Source: Alicyclobacillus sp. SO9 (GTDB lineage Bacteria > Bacillota > Bacilli > Alicyclobacillales > Alicyclobacillaceae). From it: a stretch of 64,000 bases of DNA. Under the pieces are notes generated by a model that was not told the DNA's origin, did not search any database, and saw nothing but the letters and a program-made list of their open reading frames with translations. How positions within the stretch are numbered: the first letter of the stretch is position 1; the number at the start of each line of letters is the position of its first letter. The stretch spans positions 1 through 64,000 of the forward strand of contig NZ_CP066340.1 of the NCBI RefSeq assembly GCF_016406125.1. The letters are read 5' to 3'. This document shows, one piece after another, positions 1-6,573 of this stretch. Both the position numbers and the translations under genes were made by a program.

Positions 1-759
1 GTGACGAAGGTCATATCAATAGCAGTGCAAAAAGGCGGCAGCGGCAAGACCACTTCTGCCGGTGTGATTGCGTATCTTTTGAGTCAGAAATTTAAAGTCC
101 TAGCCATTGATTTAGACAGCCAGGGTAATCTCACAGAACTTCTTACGCAACGGGATATATATGACTTTCATGAACAAACCGTGTTAGAAGCCATGCAGGG
201 TAAAGATGCATCAGAATACATACATACGGTCTCCGAGTCTCTGGACATGCTGACAGCGGATGATTTGTTGGCCACTTTTAGTCGATGGTTATATACAGAG
301 TATAAAGGCAATCGCTCCCTCATTTTACGAGAAACCCTTCAACCAATTGTCAGCCGGTACGACTATGTGATTATTGACACCCCTCCTGCATTAGGAGACC
401 AGACGATTAATGCTTTGGCTGCTAGTGATGCAGTACTTATCATGTTTGAAACGTCTCAGTTCTGTTATTCGGCATTGGGCCGGTTTATTGAGACTGCAGA
501 GCATGTGCAGAAGATGGTCAATCCCAATTTGAAAATAGCCGGGATATTGAGAGCAATAATTGACAAGCGAAGAGTGGATTCAAAGGCACTCTCTGAACTG
601 GTAGAAGAAGAGTATCCAGACTTAGTATTTAAGTCCATCGTCACGCGTAAAGCGGCCACCGGACGTCTAAGCATTCAGGGATTCAACGGTAACACTGAAA
701 TTAATGATGCCGTTAGGCAATATAAGTATGTAGTAAAGGAGCTGCTGCAACGTGTCTAA
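1..759 (+). CDS. parA: ParA-family partition ATPase
   Basis: Deviant Walker-type ATPase expected to segregate the plasmid with its DNA-binding partner. The N-terminus has the P-loop KGGSGKTT (residues 11-18), followed by the ALDLDSQGN-like Walker A' segment (AIDLDSQGN, about 35-43) and Walker B IIDTPPAL around residue 124. The length (252 aa) fits small type Ib ParA/Soj proteins without an N-terminal DNA-binding domain. It begins with GTG at base 1, so the promoter lies outside the window and a slightly longer protein cannot be excluded. The stop overlaps the next gene by 8 bases, the usual parAB-type coupling. It differs from the actin-type system at 47457, so this molecule carries two partition classes. 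Confidence 0.93.
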   Translation: MTKVISIAVQKGGSGKTTSAGVIAYLLSQKFKVLAIDLDSQGNLTELLTQRDIYDFHEQTVLEAMQGKDASEYIHTVSESLDMLTADDLLATFSRWLYTEYKGNRSLILRETLQPIVSRYDYVIIDTPPALGDQTINALAASDAVLIMFETSQFCYSALGRFIETAEHVQKMVNPNLKIAGILRAIIDKRRVDSKALSELVEEEYPDLVFKSIVTRKAATGRLSIQGFNGNTEINDAVRQYKYVVKELLQRV

Positions 760-1042
760 TCGCATGGAGGAACTTAAAAATAAATCGAAGCGTAAAGCAA
801 CGTCTAGCCCCTACAGTCTTATAGACGATTCTGGCGAAACTAATCAACACTTAGGTGACGAAAACGTATCCCGAAACGTAAACGTACACAAGAGGCGAAA
901 GAAGTTTGAAGAACGATATAGCCGAGCGACTCTTTATATTGAAAATGACCTTTTGGAGCTTCTAAATGAGGTATCTGGAGTTGAAAAGGGAGAAAAAACG
1001 CGCATTGTAAATGATGCTTTGAGAAAATATCTAAAAGTGTAA
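752..1042 (+). CDS. Ribbon-helix-helix ParA partner
   Basis: A 96-aa basic protein translated from an ATG overlapping the parA stop. The first half is charged and probably disordered (KNKSKRKATSS). The last 40 residues look like a ribbon-helix-helix fold: a strand RATLYIENDLLELL, then two helices ending in RIVNDALRKYLKV. Small RHH proteins of this kind act as centromere-binding proteins and autorepressors beside small ParA ATPases. Six AAACGTA-like boxes inside and just after the gene are candidate binding sites. The assignment rests on fold pattern and neighbour, not on a named family. Confidence 0.8.
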   Translation: MSNRMEELKNKSKRKATSSPYSLIDDSGETNQHLGDENVSRNVNVHKRRKKFEERYSRATLYIENDLLELLNEVSGVEKGEKTRIVNDALRKYLKV

Positions 1043-1070
1043 ACGTATACGTAAACGTTGATATAACGTA
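862..1070. repeat. AAACGTA boxes, candidate centromere/operator
   Basis: The heptamer AAACGTA occurs at 862-868, 874-880, 880-886 and 1041-1047, with variants AAACGTT at 1053-1059 and TAACGTA at 1064-1070. Two clusters lie in the 5' half of the partner gene and just past its stop. Such short iterated sites close to a ribbon-helix-helix gene are typical of parS or operator DNA. The role is inferred from position. Confidence 0.5.
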
Positions 1071-1090
1071 ATGGGATAAGAGGTGTAGGA

Positions 1091-2131
1091 ATGCCCAAAC
1101 GTTCTGAGTTTTGGTTTGATTCCAATGGTCTGAATCTAAACGCAGCTCATTCTGTTAACAGTGCAGCTCATGTTGAAGCTATTACTGCTTTCTTACTTTC
1201 AGCTGAAAGTCTTGTTCCCGAGATGCTGGAGGAGTTACGTGATATATCCCCTTTTTATACACCAACAGTGGGGAGAACACTGTGGTCCTGGTGGCCGCCA
1301 GAAGAATGGTGGAAACTGCTTGCTAAAGTTGATAACGAAGAGTGCCACTGGTTCTATTCGGCTCTTTCCAAGTGGGCGAATAAATATCATTTGGATGAAG
1401 ACGCAACTGGAACCTTGGCATATTTGCATATGAGTATTCGAGCTATTGGTAGTTATGTTATGGGTGTGATGTGGGAAAATGATTTACCTGCAGAATTCTT
1501 TGCAGCTAATGCAAAAATCCCAGAAGAAGTTAATGGGTTTACTGAAGGTAAAATGAGATTGGCACTTCAAAAAGCCCTTATGGCATCTAAAAAGAGCAAT
1601 CATCCGAAACTGTCGCTTGCCCATGGGATTGACTTTACGCCTGCTTTATCAAGGGCATTTTTCGAAGATCAATATCCTTTTAAGTTTATCCCTACATTTC
1701 AGGATGTACGATCCCATATAAAAAAGAGCAATCGACACAAATTGGATTCAGAAGAAGTTATAGCTAGCAGTTTCAGTCCGGAGGCACCGATAAACCAACG
1801 CAGACGAGCTGCCTTTGACCCACAACGTGATGATTGGGATGACTTCGAGAACGCTGTTGATGAACTGTTCGAAGACTACAAGCAACAGTACAAGAACCAA
1901 ATACATGAATGGAGAAGGCAGTCTAAATATGAAGTGGAACGACTAAAAACGAAACGAGAACATTTCGAGTGGTTCGTCCTCTTCCATATCCGTGGGATGA
2001 GTTACGAAGAAATCTCTCAATTCTTGTTAGACCAAGACATTGATGGAGATATCGGGGCAGCCCCTGATACCATCAGAAAGCAAATTCCTCTCATCGCTTC
2101 CTTACTTGGCATTTCATCTAAACACTTCTGA
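1091..2131 (+). CDS. Unknown 346-aa protein
   Basis: I do not recognise the family. The ATG at 1091 follows AGAGGTGTAGGA, a good ribosome site. The first half is rich in aromatic residues with a Trp cluster (LWSWWPPEEWWKLL, about residues 62-75). The C-terminal 90 residues are charged and helical (EWRRQSKYEVERLKTKREHF), then comes a segment resembling a helix-turn-helix (RGMSYEEISQFLLDQD). It follows the partition pair by 48 bases and is probably transcribed with it, so a replication or maintenance role is possible but not shown. Confidence 0.75.
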   Translation: MPKRSEFWFDSNGLNLNAAHSVNSAAHVEAITAFLLSAESLVPEMLEELRDISPFYTPTVGRTLWSWWPPEEWWKLLAKVDNEECHWFYSALSKWANKYHLDEDATGTLAYLHMSIRAIGSYVMGVMWENDLPAEFFAANAKIPEEVNGFTEGKMRLALQKALMASKKSNHPKLSLAHGIDFTPALSRAFFEDQYPFKFIPTFQDVRSHIKKSNRHKLDSEEVIASSFSPEAPINQRRRAAFDPQRDDWDDFENAVDELFEDYKQQYKNQIHEWRRQSKYEVERLKTKREHFEWFVLFHIRGMSYEEISQFLLDQDIDGDIGAAPDTIRKQIPLIASLLGISSKHF

Positions 2132-2179
2132 TTTCCGGAATTATCCATGAAACCCTAAATTCCTGAACATGCGCTTCCT

Positions 2180-2210
2180 ACTCCTTATCCTCAAGGTAAG
2201 GAGTTTATTT
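2180..2210 (+). terminator. Rho-independent terminator/attenuator
   Basis: Stem ACTCCTTA (2180-2187) pairs with TAAGGAGT (2197-2204) and is followed by TTATTT. It separates the 346-aa gene from the small regulator at 2235. The T run is interrupted, so termination may be partial. Confidence 0.55.
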
Positions 2211-2234
2211 AATTCGCAAAGGAGCGAGATGTTC

Positions 2235-2480
2235 ATGGAAAACCCGATTGTTCGAGTTTGTCGAGAGAAAAACATTTCTTACAAACAGCTGGCTATTTTG
2301 ACCGGTTGTGACGGTTCATTAATCAGCCAGGCCAAAAACGGAACCTCTAAGAATCTCAAGGGAAAGCTGCTGGCCGGTCTTGTGTCGTTAGGTTATGACG
2401 GCGGCCAATTGATTAAGGAATATGACCAGTGGCGCAAGGCTCAAGCGGATGAACTGAAGGCGCAGTTTATAACGGCGTAG
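2235..2480 (+). CDS. Small XRE-like helix-turn-helix protein
   Basis: An 81-aa protein with a compact DNA-binding pattern: VRVCREKNISYKQLAILTG followed by GSLISQAKNGTSKNL, as in Cro/C1-type helix-turn-helix domains with the recognition helix around SLISQAKNG. AAAGGAG at 2218-2224 fits the ATG at 2235; an in-frame ATG at 2229 is also possible. It lies directly upstream of the replication leader, so control of replication or of itself is a reasonable inference. Confidence 0.7.
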   Translation: MENPIVRVCREKNISYKQLAILTGCDGSLISQAKNGTSKNLKGKLLAGLVSLGYDGGQLIKEYDQWRKAQADELKAQFITA

Positions 2481-2839
2481 GAAAGGGACGAGACAGTACC
2501 TTGAAAACATCATAGGTCGGAGCGGACCAGAAAAACGTTAGCGGCTGAGGCACCTTTTCAATCGTACTGGGAGCGATCTAAGGTACCAGGCGGGTCACAC
2601 CAAAGCAAGCTGCGAAACTCTTATCCTGAAGGTTAGTGACAGGAACTAGAACGATAAGAGATCCCGATACAGAACCGTTTGTCTAATTTATGCGACTTGA
2701 GAAAGGAGGATTTGCATGTACAACAAAAAAGCCCCGGTGCGCTCCGGGACTGAATCCGTACAAAAAAGTTCTAAACGTAGTATATCACATTCCATCTGGA
2801 ATATATGGCTTCTGTTAAAGAAACAAGGAGGCGTGCTCT
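2481..2839. other. Gene-free leader of the replication gene
   Basis: 360 bases without a convincing gene between the regulator and the RepO-like initiator. It contains an inverted repeat CTCTTATC (2618-2625) / GATAAGAG (2653-2660), a ribosome-site-like AGAAAGGAGGA near 2699, and the putative antisense RNA unit at 2723-2784. A long structured leader ahead of a rep gene is typical of copy-number control. Confidence 0.6.
2723..2784 (-). ncRNA. Putative antisense RNA in rep leader
   Basis: On the minus strand an extended -10 element (TG-A-TATACT; the hexamer covers 2779-2784) would start a transcript near 2772. About 45 bases on, a GC stem (CCCGG / CCGGGG, 2744-2748 with 2732-2737) is followed by CTTTTTTG, a textbook terminator ending near 2723. 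This would give an RNA of about 50 nt fully antisense to the rep leader, as in many plasmids whose copy number is set by counter-transcripts. No convincing -35 is present; the extended -10 may compensate. Confidence 0.55.
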
Positions 2840-3796
2840 ATGGCCTCGCCACAGCCTACAGATAGCCATACACGCATCAGTAACCAGCTCTACACTCAAA
2901 TACTCATGCGCGACTTCACAAAGCGTCAGAGGGCTATTCTAGACCTGATTATTCGGCTCTCATACGGATGTGGACACAAAACAGCATCCATACCTCTATG
3001 TCGCCACTTCAGTATTTGTGGAGTTCCAGCAAATAAAGTGCGCGGCGAGCTGAACGGCCTTGGAAAGCTTAGGGTTATTGATTGGGACGCTGATATGTAT
3101 TGGATTAACAAGGATTATGACGAGTGGCTGATTGATCCACCAGATACCGAAGTTGAGAAAGACTTTGCAATGTTGTTGAAAGCTAATATCGGACGTAAAC
3201 CTGACCAAAACGGTCATGCCCAAAATGGTCAGGATGACCAAAAGGTGCAGGATGATATGACCAAAACGGTCAGCAATTCCGGCCCAAAACGGTCATGTGA
3301 TTTGCCTTCAATCCCGCGTGACTCTAAGGATGAAGGGGTGCTGATAACTAAGGATAACTATATTGATAAAAAGATCATCAGCATCAGCAACGGGAAGCGT
3401 AATCCATCTCATGACTATCTAGTCGAAATGCTCAAGTATGGAAACGACCTGTTTGCTCCATATGGGATATCTCAGGCTACTGCTCACAGCATGGCTGAAC
3501 TTCTAATGAAAGAAGAGCTGCCTAAAGAGCTTGGCCAGGAGGCACTCAATGTTACTAATCGATTAGGTAAAGACGAGGGATTCGCAGTAAACAAGTTGCG
3601 CCGATGGCTGCAAGCGGGAATTAAGGATGTTGAATCAGCTCAACAGCATGAAACTGAGGCCTACGGACCTAAACGAGAAAACCAAGCCAATAGAAACGGA
3701 GGTAAGGACCCTTATGGAACAGTTTCAAATCAAAGCGATGATCGAGGACGAGATGGAGAAGATTGGGCTGCAATCGAAGCCGGCTTTTACAAATGA
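2840..3796 (+). CDS. RepO-like replication initiator
   Basis: 318 aa. The first 100 residues match the N-terminal winged-helix domain of phage replication O/DnaD-like organisers (NQLYTQILMRDFTKRQRAILDLI, then RLSYGCGHKTA and a WI-rich wing). The middle is a hydrophilic linker encoded by iterons at 3202-3295, an arrangement like lambda O, where the origin lies inside the initiator gene. The C-terminal third is DnaD-like and helical. AAACAAGGAGGCG precedes the ATG at 2840. It is followed by a helicase loader, so the pair should open the origin and load DnaB/DnaC-type helicase. Codons of the iteron linker give repeated Asp-Gln-Asn-Gly-type residues. Confidence 0.85.
   Translation: MASPQPTDSHTRISNQLYTQILMRDFTKRQRAILDLIIRLSYGCGHKTASIPLCRHFSICGVPANKVRGELNGLGKLRVIDWDADMYWINKDYDEWLIDPPDTEVEKDFAMLLKANIGRKPDQNGHAQNGQDDQKVQDDMTKTVSNSGPKRSCDLPSIPRDSKDEGVLITKDNYIDKKIISISNGKRNPSHDYLVEMLKYGNDLFAPYGISQATAHSMAELLMKEELPKELGQEALNVTNRLGKDEGFAVNKLRRWLQAGIKDVESAQQHETEAYGPKRENQANRNGGKDPYGTVSNQSDDRGRDGEDWAAIEAGFYK
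3202..3295 (+). repeat. Five iterons, candidate replication origin
   Basis: Five 15-bp units inside the initiator gene: TGACCAAAACGGTCA at 3202-3216 and 3258-3272, with variants at 3217-3231, 3235-3249 and 3281-3295. The consensus is itself a palindrome (TGACC, five bases, GGTCA). Unit starts are 15, 18, 23 and 23 bases apart. By analogy with lambda O-type and other iteron plasmids this should be the initiator binding site and origin. An AT-rich stretch follows at 3340-3375. Confidence 0.8.
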
Positions 3797-4565
3797 TGCT
3801 GGAGAAGAATGCTGTGAGTTCTGCCAAAAACCATTACCAAGACATGTACATGAGCTATTCGGTAAGGTGAGGGACTTTGGGTCATCTCACTGCAAGTGTC
3901 CAGAAGCTGTGAAGCACAAAGAAAAATACGATAAAGAGCTACAGAGACGTATGGACGAGTACGATGCTGCAGAGCACCGACACCAGATTAGACAGCTCAT
4001 AAAGCAAAGCATGATTCCTGCTAGATGGCTAGAGCGCGATTTTGAACGCTTCAAGGTTATTGACGAAAACAGAAAGGCATATGAGTTTGCATTAGAGTAT
4101 GCCAATACCTTTAGTCCTTCTAACGGCCGTGGGATTCTATTGAGTGGACCCGTCGGCGTGGGCAAAACACATCTAGCAGCTGCTATCTCTCTAAAGCTTC
4201 TGGAGCAAGAGTTCAGGATCGTATTCGGGACGGTCACTTCATTGCTTGGCCAGATTCGCCATACCTTCGATGATAGCAAGGAACGGGAAGCTGACGTCTT
4301 TAACCGCTTGACTCAATGCGACTTACTTGTGATTGATGACATCGGCAAAGAAAAGGTGACGGAGTGGACCGAACAAACCTTGTTTGAAATCATCAACAGC
4401 CGTTATGAGAATAACCGAAGTTTGGTGCTGACGAGTAACGTTTCAATCGCTGATATTCGCAAGAGATACCAGAATGTCGGAGACGCGCTAACAAGCCGAC
4501 TTCTCGAGATGTGCCAGGGAATCAAGATGGACGGTTCCGACTGGAGAAAGAAGGCGGTTGTGTGA
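3714..4565 (+). CDS. DnaC/DnaI-like helicase loader
   Basis: 283 aa AAA+ ATPase. An N-terminal zinc-binding region (CEFCQKP, then HCKCP) precedes the AAA+ domain with Walker A GPVGVGKTH, Walker B LLVIDDIG and sensor segment LVLTSNVS, then the arginine-finger-like ALTSRLLEM. The family loads the replicative helicase onto origin DNA opened by the initiator encoded just upstream. I start at ATG 3714 because GGAGG at 3698-3702 is correctly spaced; the gene then overlaps the initiator by 83 bases. The reading frame is open further upstream, to 3627, without a matching ribosome site. Confidence 0.9.
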   Translation: MEQFQIKAMIEDEMEKIGLQSKPAFTNDAGEECCEFCQKPLPRHVHELFGKVRDFGSSHCKCPEAVKHKEKYDKELQRRMDEYDAAEHRHQIRQLIKQSMIPARWLERDFERFKVIDENRKAYEFALEYANTFSPSNGRGILLSGPVGVGKTHLAAAISLKLLEQEFRIVFGTVTSLLGQIRHTFDDSKEREADVFNRLTQCDLLVIDDIGKEKVTEWTEQTLFEIINSRYENNRSLVLTSNVSIADIRKRYQNVGDALTSRLLEMCQGIKMDGSDWRKKAVV

Positions 4566-4738
4566 GTTGGTGTAGATTATGCAAGGGAGGCGGGATGGTT
4601 CCGTACCGCAAATATGTGGAAGGTCAGCCGCTGGACTATATAGCGGCCTGCACATGTAAGGCTGGTGCCCAACTTTCTCACTTGCCTAGTTTGAGAGATG
4701 TAATAAAAGACGCGCAGTGTAAGCCGGTAAGAATATAG
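4562..4738 (+). CDS. Small zinc-ribbon-like protein
   Basis: 58 aa, starting at a GTG that overlaps the helicase-loader stop (GTGA). AGAAGGCGG lies just upstream. It contains two Cys pairs (WCRLCKGGG and ACTCKAG) spaced like a minimal zinc knuckle. Translational coupling suggests a role with the loader, but the function is unknown. It is one of several tiny Cys-pair proteins in the window. Confidence 0.65.
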   Translation: MSWCRLCKGGGMVPYRKYVEGQPLDYIAACTCKAGAQLSHLPSLRDVIKDAQCKPVRI

Positions 4739-4809
4739 CTTGAATCCAGTCATCGCATACAGGATGGCTTTTTTAATGCGCTGATCGCGCTCTACAAGGA
4801 GGGGTGATA

Positions 4810-5709
4810 TTGGAACAACTGGCTTCGTCAGACCTGCAACAGATAGCTGATGAGATACAGTTCCTGAAGGCTCAGACAGCATTCAGCATGATTGAGATCG
4901 GGAAACGGCTGATACGAGTTAAGGAGTCGCTTGAGCATGGCCAGTGGATTGAATGGCTGGATAATCAGGCTCGAATGAATGTCAGAAGCGCTCAGCGTTT
5001 TATGAAAGGTGCGCAACTGGCAACCCAAATACGAAATACGACAGCGCTGTCGCATTTGTCTCAGACACAGGTTCTTTCCGTCTTGGATTTAGGTCCTAGT
5101 TCTGCAGATGAATTTCTGCAAACACCTCATTCGTTTTCTTCAGGAGAAACAAAGACGGTTGAGCAAATGACGACTCGGGAGACTCAAGAGGCAGTCCGGA
5201 AATGGAAGGCTGCTGAACAGCGAGCTAAAGAGATGGAAGAACAAAATGTTTCTCTGATTGAGCGGTCGAGGACCATTCGTGAGGAGAATGAAGAGTTGAA
5301 ACGGCAGAAGAATCCTGAACCCAAGGTGGTAGAAGTGGCGCCGCCCGATTACCAGGATGTGCTTCAAGAGAACCAAGAAATGAACACTCGTATTGCACAG
5401 TTGACTGGTGAAATGGATTCAATACGTGCCGACTATCAACATAAGCTTCAGGACGTCCGGGATGGCGATAGGAAGGCGCAGATGAGAGAACTGAAGAGAT
5501 TGCTACAGGAACAACTTAAGGCCGTTGGATGGAATCACAGCGCGGCGCTGTTTCTGTATCAGCAACTAGACGGAAACAAGGAAGCGTCTCAGTACCTACA
5601 CGACTTTCTAAATGACTATGAACAGGTTGTAAGGCAGCAAATAACGGATTGGCACAACGCAATGACTCTAAATACCGAGGAGGAAATCACAGCATGCAAA
5701 ACAGTCTAG
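4810..5709 (+). CDS. DUF3102-like coiled-coil protein
   Basis: 299 aa. The N-terminal 110 residues match the DUF3102 pattern found in phage and plasmid genes next to replication functions (IGKRLIRVKESLEHGQW, then ARMNVRSAQRFM). Residues about 130-235 form a charged coiled coil (EEQNVSLIERSRTIREENEE). The TTG at 4810 has AAGGAGGGG at a good distance; the GTG at 4804 would sit inside the ribosome site. Biochemical role unknown; a DNA-associated accessory factor is a guess. Confidence 0.75.
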   Translation: MEQLASSDLQQIADEIQFLKAQTAFSMIEIGKRLIRVKESLEHGQWIEWLDNQARMNVRSAQRFMKGAQLATQIRNTTALSHLSQTQVLSVLDLGPSSADEFLQTPHSFSSGETKTVEQMTTRETQEAVRKWKAAEQRAKEMEEQNVSLIERSRTIREENEELKRQKNPEPKVVEVAPPDYQDVLQENQEMNTRIAQLTGEMDSIRADYQHKLQDVRDGDRKAQMRELKRLLQEQLKAVGWNHSAALFLYQQLDGNKEASQYLHDFLNDYEQVVRQQITDWHNAMTLNTEEEITACKTV

Positions 5710-6092
5710 CTTTAATCGATCAGCGAATTGGCAAACTCATTGACTTACACGAGTCCGCAATAGCGCATGTAGATCGTCTCACAGGCAAAATGGACAGTTT
5801 TAATGAGCGTATCTCAGGTGTCGAGGATCGCTTGGATCGCTTCACAACCATCGACAGTGGACAGGCTCGGGTGTTGCAGCGTGAAGCTAGCAGACGCATT
5901 AGACAACTCCTTCCGGACGAAGAGCAATACAAGGTGAAAAGACCCCAGTATTACTCGTGGTTGTGGCGCACATATCAAGATGCGTTCGGTGTTGCATCCT
6001 ATCGTGATACGCGCCTGAAGCACTTTGACGCCGCAATTGACTGGCTTCGTGAATGGCGTCCTGTTAGTGCTGCGTCCAATCAAAGTGCATAA
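5694..6092 (+). CDS. ORF6C-domain-like protein
   Basis: 132 aa from ATG 5694, preceded by GAGGAGGAAATC inside the end of the previous gene (16-base overlap). The N-terminal half is a coiled coil (LTGKMDSFNERISGVEDRL). The C-terminal 80 residues resemble the ORF6C domain of phage regulatory proteins: YYSWLWRTYQDAFGVASYRD followed by a helical FDAAIDWLREW. Such domains are common at the C-terminus of phage antirepressors. Probably in the replication operon; its activity is not known. Confidence 0.7.
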   Translation: MQNSLALIDQRIGKLIDLHESAIAHVDRLTGKMDSFNERISGVEDRLDRFTTIDSGQARVLQREASRRIRQLLPDEEQYKVKRPQYYSWLWRTYQDAFGVASYRDTRLKHFDAAIDWLREWRPVSAASNQSA

Positions 6093-6119
6093 CAAGCGAC
6101 AACGGAAGGAGCATCCGTT

Positions 6120-6493
6120 ATGAATCAACCGAAGACATTTAACCCATACGTGCACCTGGTGAAGCTCGGGAGGGTATTAGAGAGCCATACGGTGGCGTCA
6201 AACGTTGCTAAGAACAGTCCTGAATTCGTTCTGAAGCACATTGCCCTGATTGAGCAACACTTACAATTCAGGCCAATTGCAGAGTTTCTAAGCGTGTTCC
6301 CACTGCGCAAGCGATATGCCGATGATGGAACCTGGAACTATTTCGTAGCACAAGAGATGTTACAAAGAGACACGGGTACCCATTTCGGACGCGACGACTT
6401 CAACAACCTGATTATGTGCGACTGTTTCGCAAGTCCGTACCTATCAAGAATCGGATTTGCTTATATGGTGGCAGTCGGAGCAATGCACAAGAA
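6120..6493 (+). pseudogene. Unknown gene, 5' part, cut by Tn3 transposon
   Basis: ATG 6120 follows GGAAGGAGCATCCGTT. The reading frame is interrupted after codon 124 by the transposon whose left repeat starts at 6494. Removing 6494-26561 (transposon plus one AAGAA copy) joins this part in frame to 26562-26601 and gives a 137-aa protein ending MHKKQTGRNMISDFFG. As it stands the frame runs on into the inverted repeat and stops at 6572. I do not recognise the family; it has the helical segment FVLKHIALIEQHLQF and a PLRKRYADDGTW motif. Confidence 0.85.
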
Positions 6494-6573
6494 GGGGTAC
6501 CGCCAACAAAATGACGCAAAACCCACGCTAAGACAATTTATGGATTTAAATATCCGATTTTTTCTACGCTAAG
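6494..6573 (+). repeat. Left terminal inverted repeat of Tn3 element
   Basis: Begins GGGGTACCGCCAACAAAATG. The first 53 bases match the right end exactly, then 27 bases match imperfectly. It contains two copies of ACGCTAAG (about 6526 and 6566), candidate inner and outer transposase boxes. This is longer than the 38 bp usual for Tn3. Confidence 0.92.

Noticed and set aside
3202-3295. Iterons considered as a CRISPR array
   Set aside because: Units are 15 bp with irregular 0-8 bp gaps and lie inside a coding gene; no spacers or cas genes.
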